50,518 bases of DNA from an uncultured Neomegalonema sp. (GCA_937958625.1 CALGNO010000004.1:1-50518); one strand, 5' to 3'. Numbered from the stretch's first letter, positions 24,758 through 36,108 are shown. The notes: generated from the letters alone by a model not told the origin. Translations and numbers: made by a program.

Positions 24758-25702
24758 ATGACCACTCCTTCCATGGCGGATGACGGGACAGGTGCGCCCA
24801 GCGCGCGCGCCAGAGCCCCGCGACAGTTCAAACGGCGCAGCAAACGCGCGAAGGCTTGGCTGCCCTATCTGCTGGTCGCCCCGGCGGTCATCTATCTGTT
24901 GCTCATCACGCTTTATCCCGGCGTCTATGCCGTCGTGCAGAGCTTTCACCACGTCAAATTTGGCCCTTGGAATCCCGCAGGTTTTGCCAATTACGAAAAG
25001 CTGTGGAACGATTATCAGTTTTGGGGCGCGCTCTGGAATACCTTCGTCATCGGATCGATTTCCCTGATCCTGCAATGCGTGATCGCGCTGGCACTGGCCT
25101 TCTATGCATACCGAGACCCGTGGGTGAAGGGGTGGCGGATCATCTTTCTGGTGCCGATGCTGTTCATGCCCTCGGCGGTGGCGTTCATCTACAAACTGGC
25201 CTTCCACGATGGGCGAGTCTTTGCGGATATTCTGATACGGCTCGGGATGATCGACGGCAATCTGGCCATCCAGTCCTCGATCTGGGGCAGCCGCGCGCTG
25301 CTCATCCTTGCCGATGTATGGCAGTGGACGCCGTTCCTGTTCATCATTTTCGTCGCCGCACTGCAAAGTCAGGACGAGGAAATCGAGGAGGCCGCGCGCC
25401 TCGACGGGGCGTCGTGGTACTCGATTTTCTGGAACATCTCGTTGCCGATGATGAAACCGGTGATCGCGGTGGCGCTTATCCTGCGCGCCATCGACATCAC
25501 GACGATGTTCACCAATGTCTTTATCATTACCAAGGGCGGCCCCGCCTTTGGCACCGAAACGATCAGCTATTTCATCTATCGAACCGGCTTCAAGTTCTTC
25601 AACTTCGGCTACGCCTCCGCCGCGTCGGTGATCATGCTGATCCTGACCATCATCATTGCGCAGTTCGTCGTGAAACGCGCCTTTGTTTCGGCAAGGAGCT
25701 GA
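24758..25702 (+). CDS. ABC transporter permease, carbohydrate type (MalF-like)
   Basis: A 314-residue inner-membrane permease with six predicted helices after a basic cytoplasmic N-terminus (RQFKRRSKRAKAWLPYLLVA). The EAA loop that docks on the ATPase reads EEAARLDGASWYSIFWNISL followed by PMMKP. Family knowledge makes it one half of the MalFG-type channel. GAGGG precedes the ATG at 24758. It is followed four bases later by the second permease. Confidence 0.88.
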   Translation: MTTPSMADDGTGAPSARARAPRQFKRRSKRAKAWLPYLLVAPAVIYLLLITLYPGVYAVVQSFHHVKFGPWNPAGFANYEKLWNDYQFWGALWNTFVIGSISLILQCVIALALAFYAYRDPWVKGWRIIFLVPMLFMPSAVAFIYKLAFHDGRVFADILIRLGMIDGNLAIQSSIWGSRALLILADVWQWTPFLFIIFVAALQSQDEEIEEAARLDGASWYSIFWNISLPMMKPVIAVALILRAIDITTMFTNVFIITKGGPAFGTETISYFIYRTGFKFFNFGYASAASVIMLILTIIIAQFVVKRAFVSARS

Positions 25703-25706
25703 CCCC

Positions 25707-26549
25707 ATGGCCGCAAAACGCAAATTAAAGGGCGAGAGCCTGTTCCTACGCTATCTGATCCTCGGCGGCTGGGCGTTGTTCTGTCTGATGCCGGTGCTGT
25801 GGTTCCTGTCCATCGGCCTGCGCCCCCGGACCGAGATCATCACCCCGACGCCGATCTATTTCCCGACATTCTCCCTCGATGCGTGGCACATGATCTGGGA
25901 AGACTGGCCCATGGGTCAGTACCTTCGCAATTCTGTGTTGGCGATCATCGGGTCTGTCATCATCGACCTCGTGCTGGCTATCCCGGCGGCCTATTCGCTG
26001 TCGCGGTTCGAGTATCGCGGGCGCGACGACATTGGATTCTACATCCTTTCGACCCGGATGATGGCTCCGGCCATCGTGGCGGTGCCCATCTTCTTTCTGT
26101 TCCGCAACATGGGCCTGCTGGATACGATCTGGGCGCTGATGCTGATCTATGCCGCGATCAATCTCAGTTTCGTGACGTGGATCATTCGGTCCTACATGCT
26201 GGAAATTCCGAAAGAGCTTGAGGACGCCGCGAAAACCGACGGTGCCGGAGAGCTGCGGATATTGTGGGAGATCATCATCCCCGCCGTCCTGCCCGGTATC
26301 ATCACGGCGGCGGTCATCGCGATGATCTTTGCCATCAACGAATTCCTGTTCACCCTGCTGATCGCCTCGACTCCCGATGCCTATACGATGTCGGTGGCGC
26401 TGGCGAACTTCACCGGCGGGTCTGACGGGATCATCTACAACGCCATCGCACTGGTCGCCTTCCTCGCCTTCGTACCGGTCTTTCTGGTGGTCGTCGCCAT
26501 CCAGAAGCACCTGTCGCGCGGGCTGACCATGGGCGCAGTGAAAGGATAA
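25707..26549 (+). CDS. ABC transporter permease, carbohydrate type (MalG-like)
   Basis: A 280-residue permease with six helices. Marks are LFCLMPVLWFLSIGLRPRTE, the NSVLAIIGSVIIDLVLAIPA helix pair and the EAA loop EDAAKTDGAGELRILWEIII followed by PAVLPG. It pairs with the preceding permease to form the channel. Start ATG at 25707 follows AAGGAGC. Six bases separate it from the ATPase gene. Confidence 0.88.
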   Translation: MAAKRKLKGESLFLRYLILGGWALFCLMPVLWFLSIGLRPRTEIITPTPIYFPTFSLDAWHMIWEDWPMGQYLRNSVLAIIGSVIIDLVLAIPAAYSLSRFEYRGRDDIGFYILSTRMMAPAIVAVPIFFLFRNMGLLDTIWALMLIYAAINLSFVTWIIRSYMLEIPKELEDAAKTDGAGELRILWEIIIPAVLPGIITAAVIAMIFAINEFLFTLLIASTPDAYTMSVALANFTGGSDGIIYNAIALVAFLAFVPVFLVVVAIQKHLSRGLTMGAVKG

Positions 26550-26555
26550 CCGATC

Positions 26556-27605
<1,050 letters not shown>

Positions 27606-27632
27606 GCGCTGCGGCGACACGGGGAGGAGAAA

Positions 27633-28577
27633 ATGACGTTCGATTATACCTCGATGGGGTTTTATACCTTCGATGCTCTCTGTCATCCGGTAACCGACCT
27701 GCCCCCCGGCGGATCGACATTCTTCGTCGAGGATTTTGCGCTCGCTGTATCCGGCGCGGCGGGGTCCGCCTCCATCGTCGCGGCCAAGCATGGCCTGTCG
27801 GTAAAGGCCGTGGGCGGAGTCGGGCACGATCTCATGGGCGATTGGGTGCTGCGGCGTCTGGGCGATTTCAACATCGACAGCGAGAACATGCAGCGATGTG
27901 AGGGTTTCACCACCTCCTCCAGCATCGTCACCACCCGGCCCAACGGGATGCGCCCTGCCCTGCACAAGCGCGGGGCCACCGCCGGATTTTATGTCGATGA
28001 CGCGGCCATGGACCGGGTGCTTGATACCAAGATTCTGCATGTCGGCGGAGTCGGCCTCATGGATGCCATGGACAAGGGCCGCAATGCCGAGATGCTTGCC
28101 GCCGCCCGGGCCAAGGGCTGTACCACCACCCTCGACGTCTTTGCGTCCACTGCGGAGGATTTTCCGCTGATCCAGCCGCTTTTGCCCCATACCGACTATT
28201 TCATGCCCTCCGAGGAAGAGGCGATGGCCCTTTCCGGACGCACGGATTTCGAGGATATTGCCTCGTTCCTGCTCGATCAGGGAGTCGGAGCCGTGATCCT
28301 GACACTGGGACGCGATGGCACCATGTATCGCGGCAGCGACGGGACGAAGATCAACATGCCCTCGTATCAGATCGACGTCGTCTGCACCTGTGGCTGTGGC
28401 GATTGCTTCAATGCCGGGTTCGCCACCGGCCTGCATCTGGGCAAGCCGCTGGAGGACTGTCTGCAATTCGGACAAGCCTCCTCGGCCCAGAACGCTACCG
28501 GTCTAGGCTCCCAAGCCGGGGTCGAGAGCCTCGAGGCCACGCTGAAATTCATGGAAACGACACCAGCCCGCTGTTAG
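27633..28577 (+). CDS. PfkB-family carbohydrate kinase with Cys-rich active-site loop
   Basis: A 314-residue ribokinase-like sugar kinase. The first PfkB signature region is AVSGAAGSASIVAAKHGLSV and AVGGVGHDLMG; the second, which holds the catalytic base, reads CTCGCGDCFNAGFATG instead of the common DTTGAGDAF. The catalytic Asp is kept, but the first Asp of the motif is Cys, and four Cys cluster in nine residues. GGAGGAG precedes the ATG. Its place as last gene of the importer operon suggests that it phosphorylates the imported compound, supplying a sugar phosphate to the DRL/DXR enzymes; this is inference. Confidence 0.85.
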   Translation: MTFDYTSMGFYTFDALCHPVTDLPPGGSTFFVEDFALAVSGAAGSASIVAAKHGLSVKAVGGVGHDLMGDWVLRRLGDFNIDSENMQRCEGFTTSSSIVTTRPNGMRPALHKRGATAGFYVDDAAMDRVLDTKILHVGGVGLMDAMDKGRNAEMLAAARAKGCTTTLDVFASTAEDFPLIQPLLPHTDYFMPSEEEAMALSGRTDFEDIASFLLDQGVGAVILTLGRDGTMYRGSDGTKINMPSYQIDVVCTCGCGDCFNAGFATGLHLGKPLEDCLQFGQASSAQNATGLGSQAGVESLEATLKFMETTPARC

Positions 28578-28604
28578 GATAACTCTCGCTTCGGGAGTAT
28601 CGGG

Positions 28605-29303
28605 ATGATGAACGAACGAACGGCCCTGCCGTTGCCTGATCTGTTGCAGGTTCCCCTGCGCGATGTGATGCGCGGCGTGTCGAACGCGGCGGATGTCACC
28701 GAGGATGCCCTGCGCAATGCCGCTCCGCTGTTGCCGCGTCCCGTCGGGGCCGCCTTTCTCAGCGCCATGCGCGCAATTGAAGGCGTCGCCAAAGTGTCAG
28801 GGGGGCGCGGCTTTGACCCCGCCACCCTCGAGGCTGCGTCGCGGTTTGCCCGGGGCGAGAGCCAGACAACGAAGGATGCGAGCGCCTGTGCCGATTCCCT
28901 TGGCGCGGCGTGGGATCATCTATCGTCCCTGCCCAACCGTCAGCACCGCTTGATGTATAGCGAGGCGATTACCGTCGCGGCCTTGCGCCGCCTTGCGAGG
29001 CATAGCGATGGGGATGCGCGGCATCGCGCCGGGGCAATCCTCGGCACCGTGCTCGAATCCGGCGCGGTGGGTACATTGCCCGGCAGCCCTTTAACGCTGG
29101 ACGCCGAGGAACGTGCCGAGGCCGAGCGCGATCTGGAAACCGCCCTCGTCTGGCTTCTCGCCTCCCGCGCCGACACGCCGGAGAACGAGGTCCGCTTGCT
29201 GGAAATGGCCTCGGCCCTGACCCAGGCCGTCGAGGACCGCGATGACGACAACAGCCTCGCCGGACGGGACGCCCGACTGCAAAAGCTGGCGGAACATCTG
29301 TGA
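28605..29303 (+). CDS. Uncharacterised alpha-helical protein
   Basis: A 232-residue cytosolic protein that I do not recognise. It is predicted mostly helical, without signal or membrane segments. It contains TEDALRNAAPLLPRPVGAAF, GGRGFDPATLEAASRFARGE and a later Glu/Ala-rich helix AEERAEAERDLETALVWLL. It begins 28 bases after the kinase gene, with GGGAG upstream, and a small 7-bp stem (28582-28598) lies in the gap, so it could be the last gene of the importer operon or an independent one. Codon use is like its neighbours. Confidence 0.6.
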   Translation: MMNERTALPLPDLLQVPLRDVMRGVSNAADVTEDALRNAAPLLPRPVGAAFLSAMRAIEGVAKVSGGRGFDPATLEAASRFARGESQTTKDASACADSLGAAWDHLSSLPNRQHRLMYSEAITVAALRRLARHSDGDARHRAGAILGTVLESGAVGTLPGSPLTLDAEERAEAERDLETALVWLLASRADTPENEVRLLEMASALTQAVEDRDDDNSLAGRDARLQKLAEHL

Positions 29304-29340
29304 GGGCGTCGTAAGCCGCGACTGACCGCTGGCGACTTGT

Positions 29341-29970
29341 TCAACCCGCCGGAATCGCACCCATATCCTTCGGCACCTGATACCCGCGCTGCACCGCCTC
29401 GCGGTTCAGCAGCCGTTGATACCACGCGCGTACATTGGGAAACGCGCTCAGGTCGATGCGCTGCCACTCGTATCGCGACGCCCAGGGCCAGATTGCCATA
29501 TCGGCGATGGAATAATCTCCGGCAACGAAATCGCGGCCCGCTAATTGCCGGTCGAGCACCCCATAGAGACGCTCCGCCTCGCCGCCATAGCGGGCCTCGG
29601 CGTAATCCGATGTACCGGGTTTGAACTGCAGGAAGTGATGCGCCTGACCCAGCATCGGGCCAAAGCCGCCCATCTGCCACATCAACCATTCGATCACCTG
29701 CGCCCGCGGGCCAGCCTCATTCGGCAAAAAGCGCCCGTATTTCTCGGCCAGATAGACCATGATCGCGCCTGATTCCATCAGCGACAGCCCGGTATCATGG
29801 TCGACAATGGCCGGAATCTTGTTGTTGGGACTGATTTTCAGAAATTCCGGCGCGAACTGTTCGTCCTTGCCGATGTCGATGGTGTGGACGGTATAGGGCA
29901 CCGCCAGTTCTTCGAGCAGGATCGAGACCTTGCGGCCATTGGGGGTGGTCCAGGTATACAGATCAATCAT
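29341..29970 (-). CDS. Glutathione S-transferase (YfcG/Nu-class-like)
   Basis: A 209-residue GST. The thioredoxin-fold N-domain begins YTWTTPNGRKVSILLEEL and contains SPNNKIPAIVDHD and SLMESGAIMVYLAEK, the glutathione-binding Glu-Ser motif; the helical C-domain has DYSIADMAIWPWASRYEW, the family's folding motif. YfcG-type enzymes act as disulfide reductases with glutathione. Start ATG at 29970 gives the normal N-terminus. It stands alone between the importer operon and the rimP operon, convergent with the former. Confidence 0.85.
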   Translation of the reverse strand: MIDLYTWTTPNGRKVSILLEELAVPYTVHTIDIGKDEQFAPEFLKISPNNKIPAIVDHDTGLSLMESGAIMVYLAEKYGRFLPNEAGPRAQVIEWLMWQMGGFGPMLGQAHHFLQFKPGTSDYAEARYGGEAERLYGVLDRQLAGRDFVAGDYSIADMAIWPWASRYEWQRIDLSAFPNVRAWYQRLLNREAVQRGYQVPKDMGAIPAG

Positions 29971-30080
29971 CGCGCGCCTCCTCGCAGCCCTTGACATAGC
30001 GTGAATCTCCCAAGGCCCGAAGCACTTTGCGCAAAAGCCTTGCGCCGCCGTTCACTTGCGCCTATAGCGAGGTCAACAGC

Positions 30081-30140
30081 GGCCTTCCTGCAAAGGTGGC
30101 CACCGAAGCACGCAAGCGGGCCGCTCTGGCTCGCTTTTTT
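30081..30140 (+). promoter_or_regulatory. rimP operon leader with hairpin and attenuator-like terminator
   Basis: In the leader of rimP a first hairpin (GGCC/GGCC with inner CCT/AGG, 30081-30101) is followed by a terminator-like stem AAGCGGGCC / GGCTCGCTT (30114-30136, loop GCTCT) running into a T-stretch (to 30140). rimP starts 21 bases later. An intrinsic terminator between promoter and first gene suggests transcription attenuation of the rimP-nusA-infB operon; such leaders are known in other bacteria. A possible promoter is CTTGCG near 30040 with TATAGC near 30064. Confidence 0.65.
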
Positions 30141-30161
30141 GTTTTGGAGACCCCCAGGTTC

Positions 30162-30803
30162 ATGACCGCCCTTCTGGTTGCAAAATCTCCTGTCGAAGAC
30201 CGTCTGGTCCAGATGCTCGCCCCCTCGGTCGAGGGCATGGGCTATGAGATCGTGCGCCTGCGCCTTATGGGAGCGGGGGGACGCGATACGCCGCTCACAC
30301 TACAGGTCATGGCCGAACGGCCCGACGGCACGATGGAGGTCGATGATTGCGCCGAGGTTTCGACGGCAATATCCGCCATTCTCGATGTCGAAGACCCAAT
30401 CGACCGCGAATACGATCTGGAGGTTTCCAGCCCCGGCATCGACCGCCCGCTGACCCGCAGCAAGGACTTTGCGGAATATGGCGGGCACCGGGCAAAGATC
30501 GAAATGACCATGGGGATGGATGGCCGCCGCAACTTTCGCGGCGACCTGACCGGGTTGGAGGGCGATGAGGTCGTGCTCACCCTCGATGACCTCGGCCCCG
30601 TAAAACTGCCGCTTCACGACATTGCCGATGCCAAGCTGGTCATCACCGATGCCCTGATTGCTGAAAGCCTGAAAAAGAAGCGCATTCCCGATGCGTCCCG
30701 CGCGGACGACGTTGAATATGAAGACGGAGCAATCCCAGCCGAAGTGGAAGCCGGTTCGGCATCCGGGATCGCGACCAAAAAAAATTCCCAAGGGGAGGAC
30801 TGA
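30162..30803 (+). CDS. rimP: Ribosome maturation factor RimP
   Basis: A 213-residue protein needed for maturation of the 30S subunit. It shows LVQMLAPSVEGMGYEIVRLR, the central DCAEVSTAISAILDVEDPI, and the hallmark YDLEVSSPGIDRPLTRSKDF, followed by the C-terminal SH3-like domain. The last 40 residues form a lysine-containing, low-complexity tail longer than in E. coli RimP (about 150 residues), as usual in alphaproteobacteria. The ATG at 30162 opens on the conserved domain; it lies five bases before nusA. Confidence 0.92.
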   Translation: MTALLVAKSPVEDRLVQMLAPSVEGMGYEIVRLRLMGAGGRDTPLTLQVMAERPDGTMEVDDCAEVSTAISAILDVEDPIDREYDLEVSSPGIDRPLTRSKDFAEYGGHRAKIEMTMGMDGRRNFRGDLTGLEGDEVVLTLDDLGPVKLPLHDIADAKLVITDALIAESLKKKRIPDASRADDVEYEDGAIPAEVEAGSASGIATKKNSQGED

Positions 30804-30807
30804 ATCC

Positions 30808-32454
30808 ATGGCCACTGCTGTTGCCGCCAACAAACTCGAACTGCTCCAGATCGCCGATGCGGTCGCGCGCGAGAAACTGATCGAACGCGAAATCGTCATT
30901 GAGGCGATGGAGGAGGCGATTCAGAAGGCCGCCCGCGCCAAATACGGTGCAGGCTATGACATTCGCGCCGTGATCGACCACAAGACCGGCGACCTCGCGA
31001 TGTCTCGCGCCATGGAAGTCGTCGAGGAAGTCGAGAATCCCGACGTCGAAATCCTGCTCGAAGATGCGCGCACCAAGAACCCCGAGGCGCTTGTCGGTGA
31101 CTTTATCTCCGACCCGCTGCCGCCAATGGAATTTGGCCGCGTCGCCGCCCAGACCGCCAAGCAGGTCATCGTGCAAAAGGTGCGCGAGGCCGAGCGCGAA
31201 CAGCAATACGAAGAATACAAGGACCGCATCGGCGAGATTATCAACGGCACCGTCAAGCGGGTCGAGTATGGCAATGTCGTCGTCGACCTTGGTCGGGGCG
31301 AAGCGGTCGTGCGCCGGGATCAGCAAATCCCCCGCGAGATGTTCCGTCAGGGCGACCGCATCCGTGCCTTTATCCTCGATGTGCGCAGCGAAGTACGCGG
31401 CCCGCAGATTTTCCTGTCCCGCTCGGCTCCGCAGTTCATGACGGCGCTGTTCACGCAAGAAGTACCCGAAATCTACGACGGCCTGATCGAAATCAAAGCC
31501 GTGGCCCGCGACCCCGGCTCCCGCGCCAAGATCGGCGTCATCTCCCATGATCCGTCCATTGATCCGGTCGGGGCCTGTGTCGGGATGCGCGGGTCGCGCG
31601 TGCAGGCGGTCGTCGGCGAGCTTCAGGGTGAGAAGATCGACATCATTCCGTGGTCCGAGGACGCCGCGACCTTCATCGTCAACGCCCTGCAACCCGCCGA
31701 AGTCGCCAAGGTCGTCCTCGACGAGGAAGCCGTGCGTATCGAGGTGGTGGTGCCCGATGAGCAACTCTCGCTGGCCATCGGTCGCCGGGGCCAGAACGTG
31801 CGCCTCGCCTCCCAGCTGACGGGCTGGGACATCGATATCATGACCGAAGCGGAGGAATCCGAACGCCGCCAGAAAGAGTTCGAAGCCCAGACCGCGCTGT
31901 TTATCTCGGCCCTCGATGTGGATGAAATGATCGCCAACCTGCTGGTTTCCGAGGGCTTTTCGTCCCTCGAAGAAGTCGCCTATGTCGAGATCGACGAACT
32001 GACCTCAATCGATGGTTTTGACGAGGACACCGCGTCCGAGCTTCAGGCCCGGGCCGTGGACAACCTCGAAGCCAAGAACGCCCGCCATCTCGACCGCGCC
32101 CGCGAGTTGGGAATGCAGGAAGACCTGATCGACTTCGGCGGCCTCACCGCCCCGATGCTGGAGGCGCTGGCCGACGAGAAGATTTTCTCGCTCAATGACT
32201 TCGCCGAACTGGCCGATTGGGAAATCGCAGGCGGGTTCGTCCATATCAACGGCGAACGCGTGAAGGATGACGGCATCCTCGAACCCTTCGATGTCAGCGC
32301 CGAAGAGGCCCGCGATCTGGTGATGGCCGCGCGCGTCGAACTCGGCATCGTCGATGCAGCCGATGTCTACGAAGAAGTCGAAGAAGTCGAAGAAGCGGAA
32401 GAAGGCGACGACGACGCCGAAGCATCCGACGAAACCGAAGAGCAGACGACCTGA
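30808..32454 (+). CDS. nusA: Transcription termination/antitermination protein NusA
   Basis: A 548-residue RNA-polymerase-binding factor that controls pausing, termination and antitermination. The N-terminal domain (about 1-130) is followed by the S1 domain ([20 protein letters not shown]), and two KH domains ([19 protein letters not shown], then [20 protein letters not shown]). Helix-hairpin-helix type repeats follow from about residue 370, and the tail ends in an acidic [15 protein letters not shown] stretch. GGGGAGGA precedes the ATG at 30808. Position between rimP and ylxR is universal. Confidence 0.95.
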   Translation: MATAVAANKLELLQIADAVAREKLIEREIVIEAMEEAIQKAARAKYGAGYDIRAVIDHKTGDLAMSRAMEVVEEVENPDVEILLEDARTKNPEALVGDFISDPLPPMEFGRVAAQTAKQVIVQKVREAEREQQYEEYKDRIGEIINGTVKRVEYGNVVVDLGRGEAVVRRDQQIPREMFRQGDRIRAFILDVRSEVRGPQIFLSRSAPQFMTALFTQEVPEIYDGLIEIKAVARDPGSRAKIGVISHDPSIDPVGACVGMRGSRVQAVVGELQGEKIDIIPWSEDAATFIVNALQPAEVAKVVLDEEAVRIEVVVPDEQLSLAIGRRGQNVRLASQLTGWDIDIMTEAEESERRQKEFEAQTALFISALDVDEMIANLLVSEGFSSLEEVAYVEIDELTSIDGFDEDTASELQARAVDNLEAKNARHLDRARELGMQEDLIDFGGLTAPMLEALADEKIFSLNDFAELADWEIAGGFVHINGERVKDDGILEPFDVSAEEARDLVMAARVELGIVDAADVYEEVEEVEEAEEGDDDAEASDETEEQTT

Positions 32455-32485
32455 TCCGGGTCGTGAAACAGGAGCCGATGATACC

Positions 32486-33085
32486 ATGCCCCGGGGTGGA
32501 CGCGACAAGACGCTGGAACGTCAGGACGGCCTCGACCGCCGCTGCGTCGCCACGGGCGAGGCGCAGCCGCGCGAGGGCCTGATCCGCTTCGTTGCCGACC
32601 CCGCCGGTGTCATCACCCCTGATCTGGGTGAAAAGCTGCCGGGGCGGGGCGTTTGGGTCACATCGACCCGCGGGGCCCTTGAAAAAGCAATGACCAAGGG
32701 CATGTTCTCGCAGGGTCTCAAGCGGCGTGTCGATAGTCCCGAGGGACTTGTGGACACCGTCGCAACCCTGCTAACCCGCCGGATGACGGACTCGATTGCG
32801 ATTGCACGAAAGGCAGGCAAGGCTGTCTGCGGTTTCGAGCGCACCAAAGAGGCGCTGTGGACGGGCCGAACACGGCTTTTGTTCGCGGCATCGGACGGGT
32901 CCGAGGACGGCAAGTCGAAGTTGCGCGGGTTGGCGGAAGACGCTCGCGTCGTTTCGGTGTTAACATCCGACGAATTGGGCTTGGCCTTCGGGCGGGACTT
33001 TGTGATACACGCTGCACTTCTGGACGGAGGCGCAACGACTCGCGTGCTTCGGGAGGCTCGACGGCTGGAGGGATTTCGATCCTGA
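32486..33085 (+). CDS. YlxR-like RNA-binding protein (DUF448) with L7Ae-like C-domain
   Basis: A 199-residue protein. Residues 20-95 are the YlxR fold with RRCVATGEAQPREGLIRFV and LPGRGVWVTSTRGALEKA, replacing the usual GRGAYLC loop. The second half (about 110-199) matches the ribosomal L7Ae-like domain fused to YlxR in alphaproteobacteria (SIAIARKAGKAVCGFERTKE, then VLTSDELGLAFGRDFVIHAA). It probably binds RNA or nucleoid; the operon position between nusA and infB is conserved. ATG at 32486. Confidence 0.85.
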   Translation: MPRGGRDKTLERQDGLDRRCVATGEAQPREGLIRFVADPAGVITPDLGEKLPGRGVWVTSTRGALEKAMTKGMFSQGLKRRVDSPEGLVDTVATLLTRRMTDSIAIARKAGKAVCGFERTKEALWTGRTRLLFAASDGSEDGKSKLRGLAEDARVVSVLTSDELGLAFGRDFVIHAALLDGGATTRVLREARRLEGFRS

Positions 33086-33190
33086 CGGCTCGAACCTCGG
33101 CATACACGAATGAGACTCGTTGGAGACGGCGATGACTTGATGATTGGAACGTGAGGGCCGGCAAGGGGCCGCTCCCTCGAAAGGTGATTG

Positions 33191-36046
33191 ATGAGCGACA
33201 ACGATACTGACGCGAAAAAACCAGGCAAACTCAGCATCTCCAAGGGTGCCGAGGCAGGTCGCGTGCGCCAGAGCTTCTCCCATGGCCGGTCCAAGACCGT
33301 CGTGGTCGAGACCAAGAAAAAGCGCGTGGTAACGCCGAAAACCGGTCCGAAACGCACCCTCGCGAAACCGGCTCCAAAGGCGGCTCCCAAACCCGAGACC
33401 GCCGCCCCCGCCGAAGAGGCAAAGGCCGTCGAGACGCCGAAGCTCAAGGCTCCAAAAGGCAAAAGCGCCGTCCTGCAATCGCTGTCGGATGAGGAATACG
33501 CACGCCGCGTGAAGGCGCTCGACGCTGCCAAAGCCGCGGACGAAGCGCGTAAGAAGGCCGAGGCCGCCGAGAAAAAACGTCTCGCCGCCGAGGAAAAGGC
33601 GCGCAAGGCCGCCGAAACCGCAAAAGCCGAAGCCGCAGAAAAAGCCGCCAAGGAAGAGCAGAGCGAGGCCGAGCTTAAAAAGCAGAATGCCGCCGCCGCC
33701 AAGGCCGCCGAAGAAGCGCAGAAGGCCGCCGAGCTCGAGGCCGAAAAAGCCCGTAAGGCTCAGGAAGCTGCCAAGAAAGCCGAAGAGGCCGCTGCCAAGG
33801 AATCCGCCGCTGCCGGTGAAGGCCGCAAGGAAGCCGAGGAAAAAGAAAATCGCGTCGCCGAACGCAAGGCCGCTCGCAAGCGTGAGAGCGACATCGTCAA
33901 AACCGGCGATGACGTCGATATTTCTGCCCTGACCACGGCCCTGCCCGGTCCGAAGATCATCTCGCGCGCGCCGCCAAAGCCGAAAGAAGAGCCGAAGCAG
34001 ATCGAGACGACCAACAACGCCAATGCCAATACCGGTGCGCCGCGTCGCCCGAACTTCACGACCCCCGATGCGCGGCCCGGCCAGCAGACGCGCGGCAAGG
34101 ACAAGCGCGGCGACGATAGCGCGCGTCCGAAACAGAGCGACGGTCAGCGCCGCTCTGGCCGCCTCACCATCGCTCAGGCAACGGCAGGCGACGAGGGCGG
34201 ACGCCGTCGGTCGATGGCCGCCATGCGCCGCCGTCAGGACCGCGAAAAACGCAAGGCCAATGCCAATTCCGGCCCCGCCGCGAAGGTTTACCGCGACGTG
34301 CGTATTCCCGACAGCATCACGGTGCAGGAACTCGCCAACCGCATGACCGAGCGGGCGGGCGAGGTCATCAAGTTTCTGATGAAACAGGACATGATGGTTA
34401 CGATCAACCAGCCGATCGACGCCGATACCGCGATCCTGATCGTCGAGGAATTCGGCCACAATCCCGTCCGCGTTTCCGATTCCGAGGTCGAGGACAGTCT
34501 GGTTGCCGCCGATGACCCGGAAGAGCCGAAAACGGCCCGCGCGCCTATCGTTACGATCATGGGCCATGTCGATCACGGCAAGACCTCGCTGCTCGATAAG
34601 CTGCGCAAGGCCAATGTAGTCGCTGGCGAGGCGGGCGGGATCACCCAGCATATCGGCGCTTATCAGGTGAAGACCGACGCGGGGATCGTGACCTTCCTCG
34701 ATACACCGGGCCACGCCGCGTTCACCGCCATGCGTGCGCGCGGTGCAGGCGTGACGGATATCGTGATTCTGGTCGTGGCTGCCGACGATTCGGTCATGCC
34801 CCAGACCATCGAAGCCATCGCCCACGCAAAGGCGGCGAATGTGCCAATGATTGTGGCGATCAACAAGATCGACCGTCCCGCTGCCGACGCCAACAAGGTG
34901 CGCACCGAACTGCTGCAACACGATGTGCAGGTCGAGAGCATGGGCGGTGAAGTGCTGGACGTCGAAGTCTCCGCCATAACCGGCGAAGGGTTGGACAAGC
35001 TGCTCGAAGCCATCGTGCTACAATCCGAACTCATGGACCTTCAAGCCAATGCCGACCGGAGCGGCGAGGGCATCGTGGTCGAGGCGCAGCTCGACGTTGG
35101 CCGCGGTGCGGTTGCGACGGTTCTGGTCAATCGCGGTACGCTCAAGGTCGGTGACATTTTCGTGGTCGGCGAGGTTTGGGGCAAGGTCCGCGCGCTGATC
35201 GATGATCACGGCAAACGGGTCAAGACCGCCGGGCCTTCGGTGCCGGTGGAGGTGCTCGGCCTCAAGGACACGCCTGAGGCGGGGGATAACTTCGTCGTCG
35301 TCGATAACGAGAAACGCGCTCAGGAAGTTGCCGAATATCGCCAGCGCATCGCTAAAGAAAAGCAGGCCGCGCGCGGTGCGGGCCGGTCGCTGGACGAGCT
35401 TTTGGCCCAGGCCAAGCTCGATGGCGATATGGCCGAACTGCCAGTGGTGGTGAAATCCGACGTGCAGGGTTCCGCCGAGGCCATCGTTCAGGCGTTGGAA
35501 AAGGTCGGCAACGAAGATGTGCGCGTGCGCATCCTGCACTCCGGTGTCGGCGCCATTACCGAATCCGATGTGACGCTGGCCGAGGCGTCGAACGCGCCGA
35601 TCATCGGCTTTAACGTCCGCGCCAACTCTGCCGCCCGCAACGTCGCCAACCAGAAGGGCATCGAGCTGCGCTATTACTCGGTGATCTACGACCTGGTCGA
35701 TGACGTGAAAAAGGCCGCCGAAGGCCTGCTGTCGCCGGAGATCAAGGAAACCTTCATCGGTTACGCCGAAATCCTCGAAGTCTTCAAGATTACGGGCGTC
35801 GGCAATATCGCCGGTTGCCGTGTCACCGAAGGTGTCGCACGTCGTTCGGCGGGTGTGCGCCTGCTGCGCGACAACGTCGTGATCCACGAGGGCAAGCTGA
35901 AAACCCTCAAGCGGTTCAAGGACGAGGTCAAGGAAGTGCAGTCCGGTCAGGAATGCGGCATGGCCTTCGAGCGCTACGAAGACCTGCGCGCTGCCGACGT
36001 GATCGAGATCTTCGAGACGACCGAGGTCGAACGCACGCTGGAGTGA
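33191..36046 (+). CDS. infB: Translation initiation factor IF-2
   Basis: A 951-residue GTPase that places initiator tRNA on the ribosome. The N-terminal 380 residues are a long Ala/Lys/Glu-rich charged region ([20 protein letters not shown]) predicted as helix or coiled coil. An IF2-N domain follows ([20 protein letters not shown]). The G domain has GHVDHGKTS (G1), DTPGHAAF (G3) and NKID (G4), then domains II-IV end in [19 protein letters not shown] lies before the ATG at 33191. The usual next genes rbfA and truB are absent here; instead two convergent accessory genes follow. Confidence 0.95.
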   Translation: MSDNDTDAKKPGKLSISKGAEAGRVRQSFSHGRSKTVVVETKKKRVVTPKTGPKRTLAKPAPKAAPKPETAAPAEEAKAVETPKLKAPKGKSAVLQSLSDEEYARRVKALDAAKAADEARKKAEAAEKKRLAAEEKARKAAETAKAEAAEKAAKEEQSEAELKKQNAAAAKAAEEAQKAAELEAEKARKAQEAAKKAEEAAAKESAAAGEGRKEAEEKENRVAERKAARKRESDIVKTGDDVDISALTTALPGPKIISRAPPKPKEEPKQIETTNNANANTGAPRRPNFTTPDARPGQQTRGKDKRGDDSARPKQSDGQRRSGRLTIAQATAGDEGGRRRSMAAMRRRQDREKRKANANSGPAAKVYRDVRIPDSITVQELANRMTERAGEVIKFLMKQDMMVTINQPIDADTAILIVEEFGHNPVRVSDSEVEDSLVAADDPEEPKTARAPIVTIMGHVDHGKTSLLDKLRKANVVAGEAGGITQHIGAYQVKTDAGIVTFLDTPGHAAFTAMRARGAGVTDIVILVVAADDSVMPQTIEAIAHAKAANVPMIVAINKIDRPAADANKVRTELLQHDVQVESMGGEVLDVEVSAITGEGLDKLLEAIVLQSELMDLQANADRSGEGIVVEAQLDVGRGAVATVLVNRGTLKVGDIFVVGEVWGKVRALIDDHGKRVKTAGPSVPVEVLGLKDTPEAGDNFVVVDNEKRAQEVAEYRQRIAKEKQAARGAGRSLDELLAQAKLDGDMAELPVVVKSDVQGSAEAIVQALEKVGNEDVRVRILHSGVGAITESDVTLAEASNAPIIGFNVRANSAARNVANQKGIELRYYSVIYDLVDDVKKAAEGLLSPEIKETFIGYAEILEVFKITGVGNIAGCRVTEGVARRSAGVRLLRDNVVIHEGKLKTLKRFKDEVKEVQSGQECGMAFERYEDLRAADVIEIFETTEVERTLE

Positions 36047-36072
36047 CGGCGGCTCCAAACTTGGCGACGATA

Positions 36073-36108
36073 GATCGAATGCCGCCACATCGGGGGCGGC
36101 GTTCGATC
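36073..36108. terminator. Convergent hairpin after infB
   Basis: A 14-bp stem, GATCGAATGCCGCC against GGCGGCGTTCGATC with one G-U pair, closes an 8-base loop. It lies between the ends of infB and of the leftward gene at 36107. The long GC-rich stem fits a bidirectional terminator, though no T-run follows on either strand. Confidence 0.6.

Noticed and set aside
32960-34921. 653-codon minus-strand frame opposite ylxR and infB
   Set aside because: It consists of Gly/Phe/Leu/Arg low-complexity mirrored from the Ala/Lys/Glu-rich IF-2 N-terminus; infB is certain on the other strand.
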